Made by a program: the position numbers and the translations under genes. 45,958 nucleotides of DNA from Bacillota bacterium (GTDB taxonomy: Bacteria; Bacillota; Clostridia; Acetivibrionales; JAMNYG01), in contig JAMNYG010000136.1 of NCBI GenBank assembly GCA_023622945.1, forward strand, positions 1 through 45,958, read 5' to 3'. The notes under the pieces are model-generated. The model was given only the letters and a program-made list of their open reading frames with translations, was not told the DNA's origin and made no database searches. This document shows, piece by piece, positions 1 to 6,980 of this stretch (its first letter is position 1; every line of letters starts with the position of its first letter).

Positions 1-431
1 TTGAGATGATTAATTACTTTGCCTCTAAAGTGAGCAACCTCCATAAGGTAAAACTCGTGAAAATGCTTTGGTTTTCTGATTTCTTACATTATAAAAGACA
101 TGGGAAATCTATAAGTGGGTTGGCTTACAGAGCTCTTCCTATGGGCGCGGTGCCGCAGGGTTGTGATCAAATTATGGCATTAGAAGGGGTAACTTTCGAT
201 GTGATAAATTATGGCGAATATATTGGATATAAATTTAGGCCTACTCCGGGATTTGAAATAAAAGAATTATCTGAAAGAGAAATTGAAACTTTAGATACTA
301 TAATATCTGAATTAGGGCATATGAATAAAGATGAGATTGTAGAAAGAATGCATAGTGAGGTAGCCTATTCAGAAACTGAACCTTATGAAATGATATCGTA
401 TGTTTTTGCTGAGATGCTTAGTATTGAGTAA
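1..431 (+). CDS. Panacea/SocA-like domain protein, 5' end outside window
   Basis: The reading frame is open to the window edge, so this is the C-terminal part (about 141 residues from the first ATG at 6) of a longer protein. Residues such as KMLWFSDFLHYKRHGKSISG and the following ALPMGAVPQG match the Panacea (DUF4065/SocA-like) domain. That domain is used as an antitoxin or proteolysis adaptor in several toxin-antitoxin pairs, and longer members carry an N-terminal HTH. Whether an HTH or a toxin partner exists cannot be seen because the upstream DNA is missing. No toxin gene follows: a hairpin comes directly after the stop, then a non-coding gap. The domain call is by motif recognition only. 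Confidence 0.7.
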   Translation, partial: EMINYFASKVSNLHKVKLVKMLWFSDFLHYKRHGKSISGLAYRALPMGAVPQGCDQIMALEGVTFDVINYGEYIGYKFRPTPGFEIKELSEREIETLDTIISELGHMNKDEIVERMHSEVAYSETEPYEMISYVFAEMLSIE

Positions 432-439
432 TATAGAAT

Positions 440-470
440 AAAGCCTATCGCACTGGTTGCGGTAGGCTTC
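440..470 (+). terminator. hairpin terminator after the Panacea gene
   Basis: AAGCCTATCGCA pairs with TGCGGTAGGCTT across a 5-nt loop: a 12-bp stem with one G-T pair, 9 nt after the stop codon. The trailing T run is short, so termination may be inefficient. The rest of the gap to 847 holds a candidate promoter (701-729) and no gene I can support. Confidence 0.6.
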
Positions 471-700
471 TTGGTAAAAATATAAAGCAAAAATATCTTA
501 AGGATATATATTTATTTGTTATCTTTTTAAACAATTGTGCACATTGCAAAAACCACCCTAAAATTCCCTCTTCCACCCACGAATATTACCTATAGTAAAA
601 CAGTACAAGCCGTAGTGGTGCATATTGGTAATTTTAAATGCTTGACTATGCAACAGAAAGCACAGATGGAATAAAATGAAATGCATGGGGAATAGAGGAT

Positions 701-729
701 TTGTCTTTTTGGAGAAAATTTAATATAAT
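701..729 (+). promoter_or_regulatory. candidate sigma-A promoter for the phosphotransferase gene
   Basis: TTGTCT at 701-706 and a perfect TATAAT at 724-729 are 17 nt apart. Transcription from here would give a leader of roughly 110 nt before the start codon at 848. That leader contains two CTGCAG palindromes 7 nt apart. A TTGACA at 744-749 has no matching -10 box. Confidence 0.45.
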
Positions 730-847
730 TTTTAAGTTACTTATTGACATTGTATATGGCTGCAGATGGCACCTGCAGGACACGGATATTATATATATGT
801 ATATAGATATATATAATACCAAAAATTTTTTAAAAAGGGGTATTTTT

Positions 848-1999
848 ATGTTAATGGGGAGTGAAACACTGGAGATTTTAAAAAGGGTGAGCAAACATTA
901 TGATATACCGGGAGAAATTGTAGAATTCACACAGTTTACAAGCGGCCACATTAACTATACTTATAACGTGAGATTCGCCAACGGCGACGGCACTTATCAC
1001 AACTATATTTTTCAGAAGGTAAACGAGTACGTGTTTAAAGATCCCGTGAAAATAATGCGGAATGTTAAGCAGATCACCCTGTATTTAAAATCAAAGAAAA
1101 CCGAATATGACTGCGATATCATTCACTTTATAGACAATAAACTTGGCAAAAACTATACCGTTTGCGAAGAAGGCTTCTGGCGTGTGAGTCCGTACATAAA
1201 GAACTCGGTTGCCTACGATAAGGCAGACGATCCCAAGGTGCTTTTCAGCGCGGGATATGCTTTTGGAAGGTTCCTTGACATGCTGTCTGAATTTCCGATG
1301 GAGAGACTGTATGAGACGATACCCGATTTTCACAACACCAAGAAGAGGCTGGACTATTTGTTCGAAGTAGCAGAGGAGGATCCTACGGGAAGGGCAAAGG
1401 AAGTTAAGGCGGAGATAAAGTTTTTTGAGGATATATACTCAACCGCCATAAAACTTGTATACATGCAGAAAAGAGGCGAGCTGCCCCTTAGGGTTACTCA
1501 TAACGATACCAAGTACAACAACATCCTCATGGACAAGGATACCTGCCAGCCCCTTTGCGTTATAGACCTGGATACGGTAATGCCGGGCTTAGCCGCATAT
1601 GATTTCGGGGATGCCGTCCGATTTGCCGCCAGCACTGCCGTGGAGGATGAGACGGATCTGTCGAAGGTGGGGCTGGACATTGAAAAATACACCGAGTTTA
1701 CGAAGGGGTTCATCAACGCTTCGAAAGGCTTTCTGACAAAAAAAGAAGTTGACACCCTGGCCCTTGGGGCAATAATCATTACGGTGGAGCTGGCGTCAAG
1801 GTTTTTAGCTGACCACATAAACGGCGACAAGTATTTCCGGATCCACAGGCCAAACCATAACCTTGACAGGGCAAGGTGCCAGATTAAACTTGCCCAGGAC
1901 ATGATAGCAAAATACGAAACAATGCATGAAATAGTTGAGAATTCAATGAAGCTGTATAACCGAACCGGAGCTTTTAAAGACAGGCATTTTACAGAATGA
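848..1999 (+). CDS. phosphotransferase family protein, NahK-like N-acetylhexosamine kinase
   Basis: 383-residue kinase of the aminoglycoside-phosphotransferase fold. The catalytic loop VTHNDTKYNN places the catalytic Asp near residue 220, and IDLDTVMPG (Asp near 240-242) followed by YDFGDAVRF is the metal-binding segment. This wording is characteristic of the N-acetylhexosamine 1-kinase (NahK) branch, which phosphorylates GlcNAc/GalNAc at C1; many homologues are annotated mucin desulfatase or generic phosphotransferase. Start: ATG 848 follows an AAAAAGGGG SD at 836-840, so the frame open back to 701 is non-coding leader. No lacto-N-biose phosphorylase or uridylyltransferase lies nearby, so the substrate is inferred only from the family. 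It is monocistronic, with a terminator directly behind. Confidence 0.75.
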   Translation: MLMGSETLEILKRVSKHYDIPGEIVEFTQFTSGHINYTYNVRFANGDGTYHNYIFQKVNEYVFKDPVKIMRNVKQITLYLKSKKTEYDCDIIHFIDNKLGKNYTVCEEGFWRVSPYIKNSVAYDKADDPKVLFSAGYAFGRFLDMLSEFPMERLYETIPDFHNTKKRLDYLFEVAEEDPTGRAKEVKAEIKFFEDIYSTAIKLVYMQKRGELPLRVTHNDTKYNNILMDKDTCQPLCVIDLDTVMPGLAAYDFGDAVRFAASTAVEDETDLSKVGLDIEKYTEFTKGFINASKGFLTKKEVDTLALGAIIITVELASRFLADHINGDKYFRIHRPNHNLDRARCQIKLAQDMIAKYETMHEIVENSMKLYNRTGAFKDRHFTE

Positions 2000-2024
2000 G
2001 AAAATACAACTTCATGTAAGAATC

Positions 2025-2049
2025 AACTCTGGGAAACCAGAGTTTTTTA
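2025..2049 (+). terminator. intrinsic terminator
   Basis: AACTCTGG, GAAA tetraloop, CCAGAGTT, then a T-rich tail: an 8-bp stem 25 nt behind the phosphotransferase stop. Confidence 0.9.
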
Positions 2050-2097
2050 TTTATCTTTTTATTCATTTTTTATCTACTACAAAAAAGGGGAGTTTAA

Positions 2098-2547
2098 ATG
2101 AGCAGAAATATTTCCTGGATGCTTGTCATTCTCTGGATGGCACTGATTTTTCTTCTTTCGGCCCAGCCTGCAAATGTCTCCAGTAACCTTAGCCAAAGGC
2201 TGACCGAAAAGATAATCGAAACGGTTAAAAAGATTGTCCCTAAGGTGGAGATAGATAAAAACATTTTTAATCACATATTAAGAAAAAAAGCCCATTATTT
2301 TAGCTATCTTGTGCTTGGGGTACTTGTTTTGAATGCTTTTAAAAGAACCGGTTTTAACAAGAAAAAGAGCGTTGGCCTGGCATTTGTCCTGTGCGTGCTG
2401 TACGCCATATCGGACGAAATACACCAGCTCTTTGTCCCCGGGAGAGGGGGACAGGTAACCGACGTTCTGATAGACACGGCCGGCATATGTACCGGAATAG
2501 CCTTGTATTTGCTTGTGGATAAATTCTTGAGCGAATTGACAGGCTGA
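2098..2547 (+). CDS. VanZ-like family membrane protein
   Basis: 149-residue integral membrane protein. An N-terminal hydrophobic helix (about residues 5-22) is followed by an amphipathic charged stretch, then helices near 65-85 and 90-105 and a C-terminal helix. The VanZ signature is clear: the RKKAHYFSYLVLG block, then SDEIHQLFVPGRGG with DVLIDTAG. VanZ homologues are linked to teicoplanin resistance and cell-surface processes, but the biochemical function is unsettled. Start ATG 2098 has an AAAAGGGGAG SD. It stands alone between a terminator and the next gene, with no vanA-type resistance genes nearby, so a resistance role should not be assumed. Confidence 0.85.
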   Translation: MSRNISWMLVILWMALIFLLSAQPANVSSNLSQRLTEKIIETVKKIVPKVEIDKNIFNHILRKKAHYFSYLVLGVLVLNAFKRTGFNKKKSVGLAFVLCVLYAISDEIHQLFVPGRGGQVTDVLIDTAGICTGIALYLLVDKFLSELTG

Positions 2548-2652
2548 CAGGGTAATTCAGTATTTCGAATTTCATGTTTTCTGTCTATACATAAAAAATT
2601 TCAACCGAGTAAATTATATATATACCATCAATCATGAAATGAGGTAATATTG

Positions 2653-3300
2653 ATGCTTTTGGCAGGTATTGTGGGCCATCACCCGAAACTTGACACGGCA
2701 TACCTTATTAGTTCCATTTTAAGCGGAAGAGACAGGAAAATAAGCATCATAGACTCAAAAAACCTTAAAACATACGACCCCAGGACCATCAGGAATTATG
2801 TAAATGAGCTGGATAAAAATCATGTAGATTTTCTTCTTTTAAACATCAATATTGCCGATATATATAGTGAAGTATTTGACTGCCTGAAATTCGACATGAT
2901 CATTTTCAGCAATAAAACCCAAGAGCTGAGGAAGGAATGTGAGCGGGTGTATGAAAGGGCCGTACGGAGGCTGTTTTCCCTGCTTGACGAAAAAGGCATA
3001 GCCATAGTCAATGTGGATGACAACAGGCTTATAGACTTTCTGCAGGGGATGAAGCATTACACAGTTACCTACGGGTTTAATTCAAAAGCGGGTATTACGG
3101 CCTCAAGCATAGGGGATATTCTGCAGACCAATGAGCTCATATGCTGCCTTCAGCAAAACCTGTTCACTAGAAACGGCGTTGTTTTGGAACCTCATGAGTT
3201 CAAGCTTACGGTTGACTGCAGCCAGCATGATGTTTATGACGTCTTGGCCGCCGCCTCCTTTGCTCTTGTAAATGACATAGATCTTAATGCGACAAATTAG
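2653..3300 (+). CDS. Mur ligase central-domain-like protein lacking the P-loop
   Basis: 215-residue protein resembling the ATP-binding central domain of MurE-type ligases, which add amino acids to UDP-MurNAc peptides. Where ligases carry a G-T-N-G-K-T P-loop followed by TAYLI, this protein reads GIVGHHPKLD then TAYLI, so the loop is present in register but its nucleotide-binding residues are gone. Later family blocks remain: VNVDDNR (ligases: N-x-D-D) and TYGFNSKAGITASSIGDI. The C-terminal ligase domain is missing; ligases are usually above 450 residues. Start: the SD GAGG at 2641 fits ATG 2653 (8 nt) better than TTG 2650. It is probably a non-catalytic paralogue, possibly binding cell-wall intermediates; that role is inference. 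Confidence 0.6.
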   Translation: MLLAGIVGHHPKLDTAYLISSILSGRDRKISIIDSKNLKTYDPRTIRNYVNELDKNHVDFLLLNINIADIYSEVFDCLKFDMIIFSNKTQELRKECERVYERAVRRLFSLLDEKGIAIVNVDDNRLIDFLQGMKHYTVTYGFNSKAGITASSIGDILQTNELICCLQQNLFTRNGVVLEPHEFKLTVDCSQHDVYDVLAAASFALVNDIDLNATN

Positions 3301-3344
3301 GATAGATTTTTGTAAATAAATATTACAAAATGCAGATTGAGGGA

Positions 3345-3373
3345 TTTTCATTTAAAAAAATATGTAATATAAT
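3345..3373 (+). promoter_or_regulatory. possible promoter upstream of the SSB gene
   Basis: A perfect TATAAT at 3368-3373 is preceded at 17 nt by TTTTCA (4 of 6 matches to TTGACA). It is the only plausible promoter in the AT-rich gap 3301-3536; nothing else is recognisable there. Confidence 0.35.
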
Positions 3374-3536
3374 ATTCCTTGTGAGCGTTATAACAATTTG
3401 GAAATTCATAAATTCTATCTCAAAAATGTCAATTGATATTAAAATTACTTCTAAAGCTTCAACTTAGGGAATAAATATTACAATAGAAAAAAATGCAATG
3501 TACGGGAGCAAAAGAGAGAGAGGAGCGTGGGGGCGG

Positions 3537-4241
3537 ATGGTCGCAAACCTGATGGAGAACAACGTGGTGACCATTTCCGGCAAGGTGATTACTGATATCG
3601 AATTCAGTCATGAGGTTTACGGGGAGGGCTTTTACAATTTCACTCTGGAAGTCCCAAGGCTAAGTGAAAGTTGCGACAGGATTGTGGTTACCATCTCGGA
3701 AAGGCTTTTGGTGGGGAAGAAACTTGAAGTGGGACAGTACGTGGAAATCGAAGGACAGTTCAGATCTTACAACAGTTACAGCAATGAAGGCAACAAGCTT
3801 ATCCTTACCGTATTTGCAAGAGAGATAACATTCCTTGAAGATGAGAAAAAGATCAAGAATCCAAACCAGATCTATCTTAACGGATACATATGCAAGAAGC
3901 CTGTCTACAGGACAACTCCTTTCGGAAGGGAAATAACGGATCTGCTTTTAGCGGTTAACAGGCCGTATAATAAATCCGATTACATACCATGTATTGCTTG
4001 GGGAAGAAACGCCAGGTTCTCCGAGACTCTCCAGGTAGGCGACAACATAAAGGTATGGGGCAGGGTGCAGAGCCGTGAATACCAGAAAAAGCTGCCGTCA
4101 GGAGAAGTGGTGACAAAGATTGCCTACGAGGTTTCCATTTCAAAGATGGAAGTAGGACCCGGAAACCGGCCCACTCAAAGGGATAAGAAACCCAAAGAAA
4201 CCGAAAAACCGGAAGACAAAAACGAAATATGCCAGGCGTAA
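3537..4241 (+). CDS. single-stranded DNA-binding protein with two OB folds
   Basis: About 234 residues. The C-terminal half (INGYICKK-like entry, REITDLLLAVNRPYNKSDY, IPCIAWGRNA, VGDNIKVWGRVQSREY) is a canonical bacterial SSB OB fold. The N-terminal half (NVVTISGKV, NFTLEVPRLSESCDRIVVTI, VGQYVEIEGQFRSYN) is a second, more diverged OB fold. Ordinary SSB has one OB fold plus an acidic tail, whereas this one ends in a Lys/Glu-rich tail without the D-D-I-P-F tip. Tandem-OB SSB-like proteins of this size are seen in clostridia, and the role is probably an accessory ssDNA-binding protein. Start: ATG 3537 follows AGGAG at 3521; an in-frame ATG at 3498 has no SD and ATG 3552 is a further option. Confidence 0.85.
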   Translation: MVANLMENNVVTISGKVITDIEFSHEVYGEGFYNFTLEVPRLSESCDRIVVTISERLLVGKKLEVGQYVEIEGQFRSYNSYSNEGNKLILTVFAREITFLEDEKKIKNPNQIYLNGYICKKPVYRTTPFGREITDLLLAVNRPYNKSDYIPCIAWGRNARFSETLQVGDNIKVWGRVQSREYQKKLPSGEVVTKIAYEVSISKMEVGPGNRPTQRDKKPKETEKPEDKNEICQA

Positions 4242-4268
4242 GGAACATGTACACAGGGATAATAAATG

Positions 4269-4303
4269 ATACCATGAAGGTGCGCTCTTCATGGTATTTT
4301 TTT
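4269..4303 (+). terminator. strong intrinsic terminator
   Basis: ATACCATGAAG pairs perfectly with CTTCATGGTAT (11 bp, 7-nt loop), followed by a run of seven T. It closes the SSB transcript. Confidence 0.95.
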
Positions 4304-4428
4304 ATGCCTTTTTGATTCTACCGGTGCGATTTGTTTACAGGACATACTTTTCTTATCGATATTATGTGGTAAAATATATCGTATATGAGCGATAAGAATA
4401 CGAGGCTTTTGACGCCAGGGAGTGCAAA

Positions 4429-4803
4429 ATGCTGAAAAAAGGCGATTTGCTGCTTGTTGCAGTGCTGCTGCTTTTGGTGGCGGCAGGATATTTTTTTGCG
4501 TCGGGAAGGACAAACAGTAGCGGAGGCAGGATAGCGGTAATAAAACAGGGTGAAGAGGTAATAGGCACGATCGACCTTGAAAAAGTAAAGGAAGCCCAGA
4601 GGATCACAGTTTCGGGGGATTATACCAATGTAATACTTGTTGAAAAGGGACGCATAAGGTTTGAAACTGCAGACTGCCCCGACAAAGTATGCGTTAAGAC
4701 CGGGTGGCTTACCAGGGAGGGGAATATTGCCGTTTGCCTTCCCAACAGGGTTATTGTAAAAATTCAGGGGGAAAATGACGAAATAGATGCTGTAATAGGA
4801 TAA
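4429..4803 (+). CDS. NusG domain II-containing secreted or membrane-anchored protein
   Basis: 124 residues: an N-terminal hydrophobic segment (about 7-25, LLLVAVLLLLVAAGYFF) that is a signal anchor, then a small beta domain matching NusG_II (DUF1312-type): GEEVIGTIDLEK, then RFETADCPDKVCVKTGWL and CLPNRVIVKI. The CPDKVC pair with a later CLPN is typical of the stand-alone members, which face the outside. The genes for this domain, a Gx transporter and a polyprenyl synthase occur together in many Firmicutes, often annotated with electron-transfer or isoprenoid genes. The molecular role is unknown. It begins an operon-like run of three genes (56 and 35 nt gaps). Confidence 0.8.
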   Translation: MLKKGDLLLVAVLLLLVAAGYFFASGRTNSSGGRIAVIKQGEEVIGTIDLEKVKEAQRITVSGDYTNVILVEKGRIRFETADCPDKVCVKTGWLTREGNIAVCLPNRVIVKIQGENDEIDAVIG

Positions 4804-4859
4804 CGAGCCTGATGCTGCAACAGGATGATGAGTTTTAAAATACGTAAAAGGCGGTTGGA

Positions 4860-5369
4860 ATGAAAGGTACGAAACGTCTGGTGTGGCTGGCGCTGTTGGT
4901 GGCGCAGGCCCTGGTGCTTTCGATAGTTGAATCCTGGATACCCGTCCCAGTAGCAATACCGGGGGTTAAACTTGGCCTTGCCAATATCATCACCATCGTG
5001 GTGATCGTTTTCTTCGGCTGGAAAGAGGCCTTATCGGTGGTTTTCATGAGGGTTGCCCTTGCCTCCTTCTTTGGAGGAGGACTTATTATATTTTTGTTCA
5101 GCATTGCCGGAGGAATTCTCAGCGCCTGCGTGATGGCCTTCCTTTACCGAAAGTTTTCCAGGATATTCGGGATTCTCGGGATAAGCATTGCAGGTGCGGT
5201 TTCCCATAATTTAGGGCAGATCATGGTTGCCACAGTTATTATGAAGGACATAGCCGTAACTGCATACTTGCCCATTTTGCTTGTTTCTGGTATTATTATG
5301 GGGTGTTTTGTAGGGTTATGCGGCAACTTTCTCATAGAGGCGCTGCGCAAGACGGGATACTTTACATGA
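4860..5369 (+). CDS. Gx transporter family protein (heptaprenyl diphosphate synthase component I-like)
   Basis: 169 residues with about five hydrophobic helices. The hallmark PGVKLGLANIITIVVI block sits after helix 1, and SHNLGQ is in the middle of the protein. The family is often annotated heptaprenyl diphosphate synthase component I because it precedes polyprenyl synthase genes, yet it looks like an ECF-type or small-molecule transporter membrane subunit rather than an enzyme. It lies between the NusG-II protein and the prenyl synthase on one transcript. The product could import an isoprenoid or quinone precursor; that is inference. Confidence 0.85.
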   Translation: MKGTKRLVWLALLVAQALVLSIVESWIPVPVAIPGVKLGLANIITIVVIVFFGWKEALSVVFMRVALASFFGGGLIIFLFSIAGGILSACVMAFLYRKFSRIFGILGISIAGAVSHNLGQIMVATVIMKDIAVTAYLPILLVSGIIMGCFVGLCGNFLIEALRKTGYFT

Positions 5370-5404
5370 TACATTCTTAAACGGGAAGAGAGGCATGATT
5401 CTCT

Positions 5405-6385
5405 TTGTGGACCAAATACCCCACCATACATGATGAGCTGTGCTTGATGGAAGAGATCCTCAAGGAAAATATTTCTTCAAGAAACAAACTGCTTTCGGAA
5501 ATAGTCAGCGACATTGTGGATGCCGGAGGAAAGAGGCTCAGGCCCGCTTTGGTCATCATATCCTCCAGGTTCGGGAAATACAAGAGGGAAAAGATACTTC
5601 CTGCGGCATGTGCCATAGAAATTTTACACACGGCCACCCTGATCCATGACGACATTGTGGACTGCTCGGGTTTAAGGCGCGGGAAAACGACGGTTGCCAA
5701 AAAGTACGGCGCCGATATGGCCATATATACGGGAGACTTTTTGCTGACAAAGGCGGTGCTGATGCTTTCACGTAACCTACCGCCCGACAAGGTTGAAATC
5801 ACGGCCAGGGCCATGAAAAGCATATGCGAAGGGGAAGTGGACCAGTACCAGGACAGGTTCTGCCTTGACATAACGGTACCCAGGTACCTTAAGAGGATAG
5901 GAAGAAAAACTGCGGTGCTTTTTGCTTCGGCGTGCAGCATGGGGGCCCTTTTGGCCGGATGCAGCAATGATGTTACCCGAAACCTCGGGAAGTTCGGCTT
6001 TTATTACGGAATGGCATTTCAGATAAGGGATGACCTTCTGGATTTCATTTCCGACACAAAAAGCCAGGGTAAGCCTGTGGGTAAGGACCTAAAGGAAGGG
6101 TCCATCACCCTTCCCGTAATATATGCCTTAAGGGAAAGCCCTGATGTGAGAAAGGCTCTGGAAGAACTGGCACGGAAGGACGGCAGGTCTAATGATGAGG
6201 AAGTGGGAAGGATTGTTGAGATGGTAAAAACAAGCGGTGGCATTGAATATTCGTGGGACATGCTTGCAAAGTATGTTTACAGGGGACTTGCCGTACTTGA
6301 AAAGCTTCCTGAAAACCAGTACCGCTCCATTTTAAGGGATGTTATACTTAATTTGAAAGTACCTCCCGCAAGCGGCCTTTTTTGA
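5405..6385 (+). CDS. polyprenyl synthetase (trans-prenyl diphosphate synthase)
   Basis: 326 residues, all-helical isoprenoid synthase fold. The first Asp-rich motif is HDDIVD (residues about 81-86) followed by GLRRGKTT; the second is RDDLLD (about 208-213). GGKRLRPAL near the N terminus binds the isopentenyl diphosphate. The enzyme elongates allylic diphosphates with IPP, giving a long-chain (heptaprenyl-like) product for quinone or lipid-carrier synthesis; chain length cannot be read reliably. Start: a stop at 5396 excludes anything earlier. TTG 5405, 11 nt after GGGAAGAGAGG, gives the usual W-x-x-Y-P N terminus, while ATG 5450 would cut into the fold. It is the last gene of the three-gene operon. 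Confidence 0.9.
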   Translation: MWTKYPTIHDELCLMEEILKENISSRNKLLSEIVSDIVDAGGKRLRPALVIISSRFGKYKREKILPAACAIEILHTATLIHDDIVDCSGLRRGKTTVAKKYGADMAIYTGDFLLTKAVLMLSRNLPPDKVEITARAMKSICEGEVDQYQDRFCLDITVPRYLKRIGRKTAVLFASACSMGALLAGCSNDVTRNLGKFGFYYGMAFQIRDDLLDFISDTKSQGKPVGKDLKEGSITLPVIYALRESPDVRKALEELARKDGRSNDEEVGRIVEMVKTSGGIEYSWDMLAKYVYRGLAVLEKLPENQYRSILRDVILNLKVPPASGLF

Positions 6386-6450
6386 AGAGTGGCCTTCTCT
6401 CAATACGTTTATTTTATCAGCAAAATACCGTTTTAAAGAATAATCCGCAA

Positions 6451-6477
6451 ACAGCCGTACAGGGCTGTAATTTTTTT
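6451..6477 (+). terminator. intrinsic terminator after the prenyl synthase operon
   Basis: ACAGCC pairs with GGCTGT across a 6-nt loop and is followed by AATTTTTTT. Confidence 0.8.
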
Positions 6478-6504
6478 GTCAAGTTTCTGTCATTTTTTCA
6501 TGTC

Positions 6505-6533
6505 TTGAAATTTCCCCCGGTTAATTGTACTAT
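6505..6533 (+). promoter_or_regulatory. candidate promoter of the housekeeping operon
   Basis: TTGAAA at 6505-6510 and TACTAT at 6528-6533 with exactly 17 nt between. It lies just after a terminator and 35 nt before the P-loop gene, so it could drive the priA-def-fmt run. Confidence 0.6.
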
Positions 6534-6567
6534 GAGAGTGATGGAATTAATGGGAGGAAGGCTGCTG

Positions 6568-6975
6568 ATGATCAAAGTCTTGTATGGAAAGAAGGGAACG
6601 GGCAAGACCAGGGAACTGGTTGCGACTGCCAATGGCCTCATTGACAACAGCAAGGGCGACATAGTGTTTATCGACAGCACCAATAAGCTGATGCATGACC
6701 TGAAGCGTCCCATAAGATTTGTCAATATATCTGAATTTACGGTGAATGATGTGTCTGCCTTAACAGGATTCATCTGCGGTATAATTTCGGCAAACTATGA
6801 CGTGCAGGCTATTTTCATAGATGAACTAACATATATTGTCAAGCAGCAAGCACGGATGCTTGAGAAGTTCTTCAATTCCCTTAAGGACATTTCCCAAAGA
6901 TTCGGTGTGGATTTTTATGTAAGCGTAAACGGGGACCCTGAGGCTATACCTGATTATTTAAGGGAGTTTATTTAA
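6568..6975 (+). CDS. small P-loop NTPase of unknown function
   Basis: 135 residues beginning MIKVLYGKKGTGKT: the Walker A loop (G-x-x-x-x-G-K-T) lies at residues 7-14. A hydrophobic strand ending in acidic residues, AIFIDELTY (about residues 82-90), looks like Walker B with an adjacent Glu. No helicase or kinase domain is attached, and the protein ends soon after a VDFYVSVNG strand. I do not recognise a named function. Homologous small ATPases precede priA in several clostridia, so a DNA-related role is possible. Start ATG 6568 has a GGGAGGAAGG SD; the frame open back to 6382 runs through a terminator and promoter and is not coding. priA follows after 5 nt. Confidence 0.7.
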   Translation: MIKVLYGKKGTGKTRELVATANGLIDNSKGDIVFIDSTNKLMHDLKRPIRFVNISEFTVNDVSALTGFICGIISANYDVQAIFIDELTYIVKQQARMLEKFFNSLKDISQRFGVDFYVSVNGDPEAIPDYLREFI

Positions 6976-6980
6976 TCAGC

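Noticed and set aside
1-431. A complete toxin-antitoxin module
   Set aside because: Only one partial gene is visible and no toxin gene follows; the partner, if any, is outside the window.
701-847. N-terminal extension of the phosphotransferase
   Set aside because: Covers a promoter, has no SD and no family similarity; the SD at 836 serves ATG 848.
4318-4956. 212-codon minus-strand frame
   Set aside because: Shadow of the NusG-II gene and its leader; no SD or motif.
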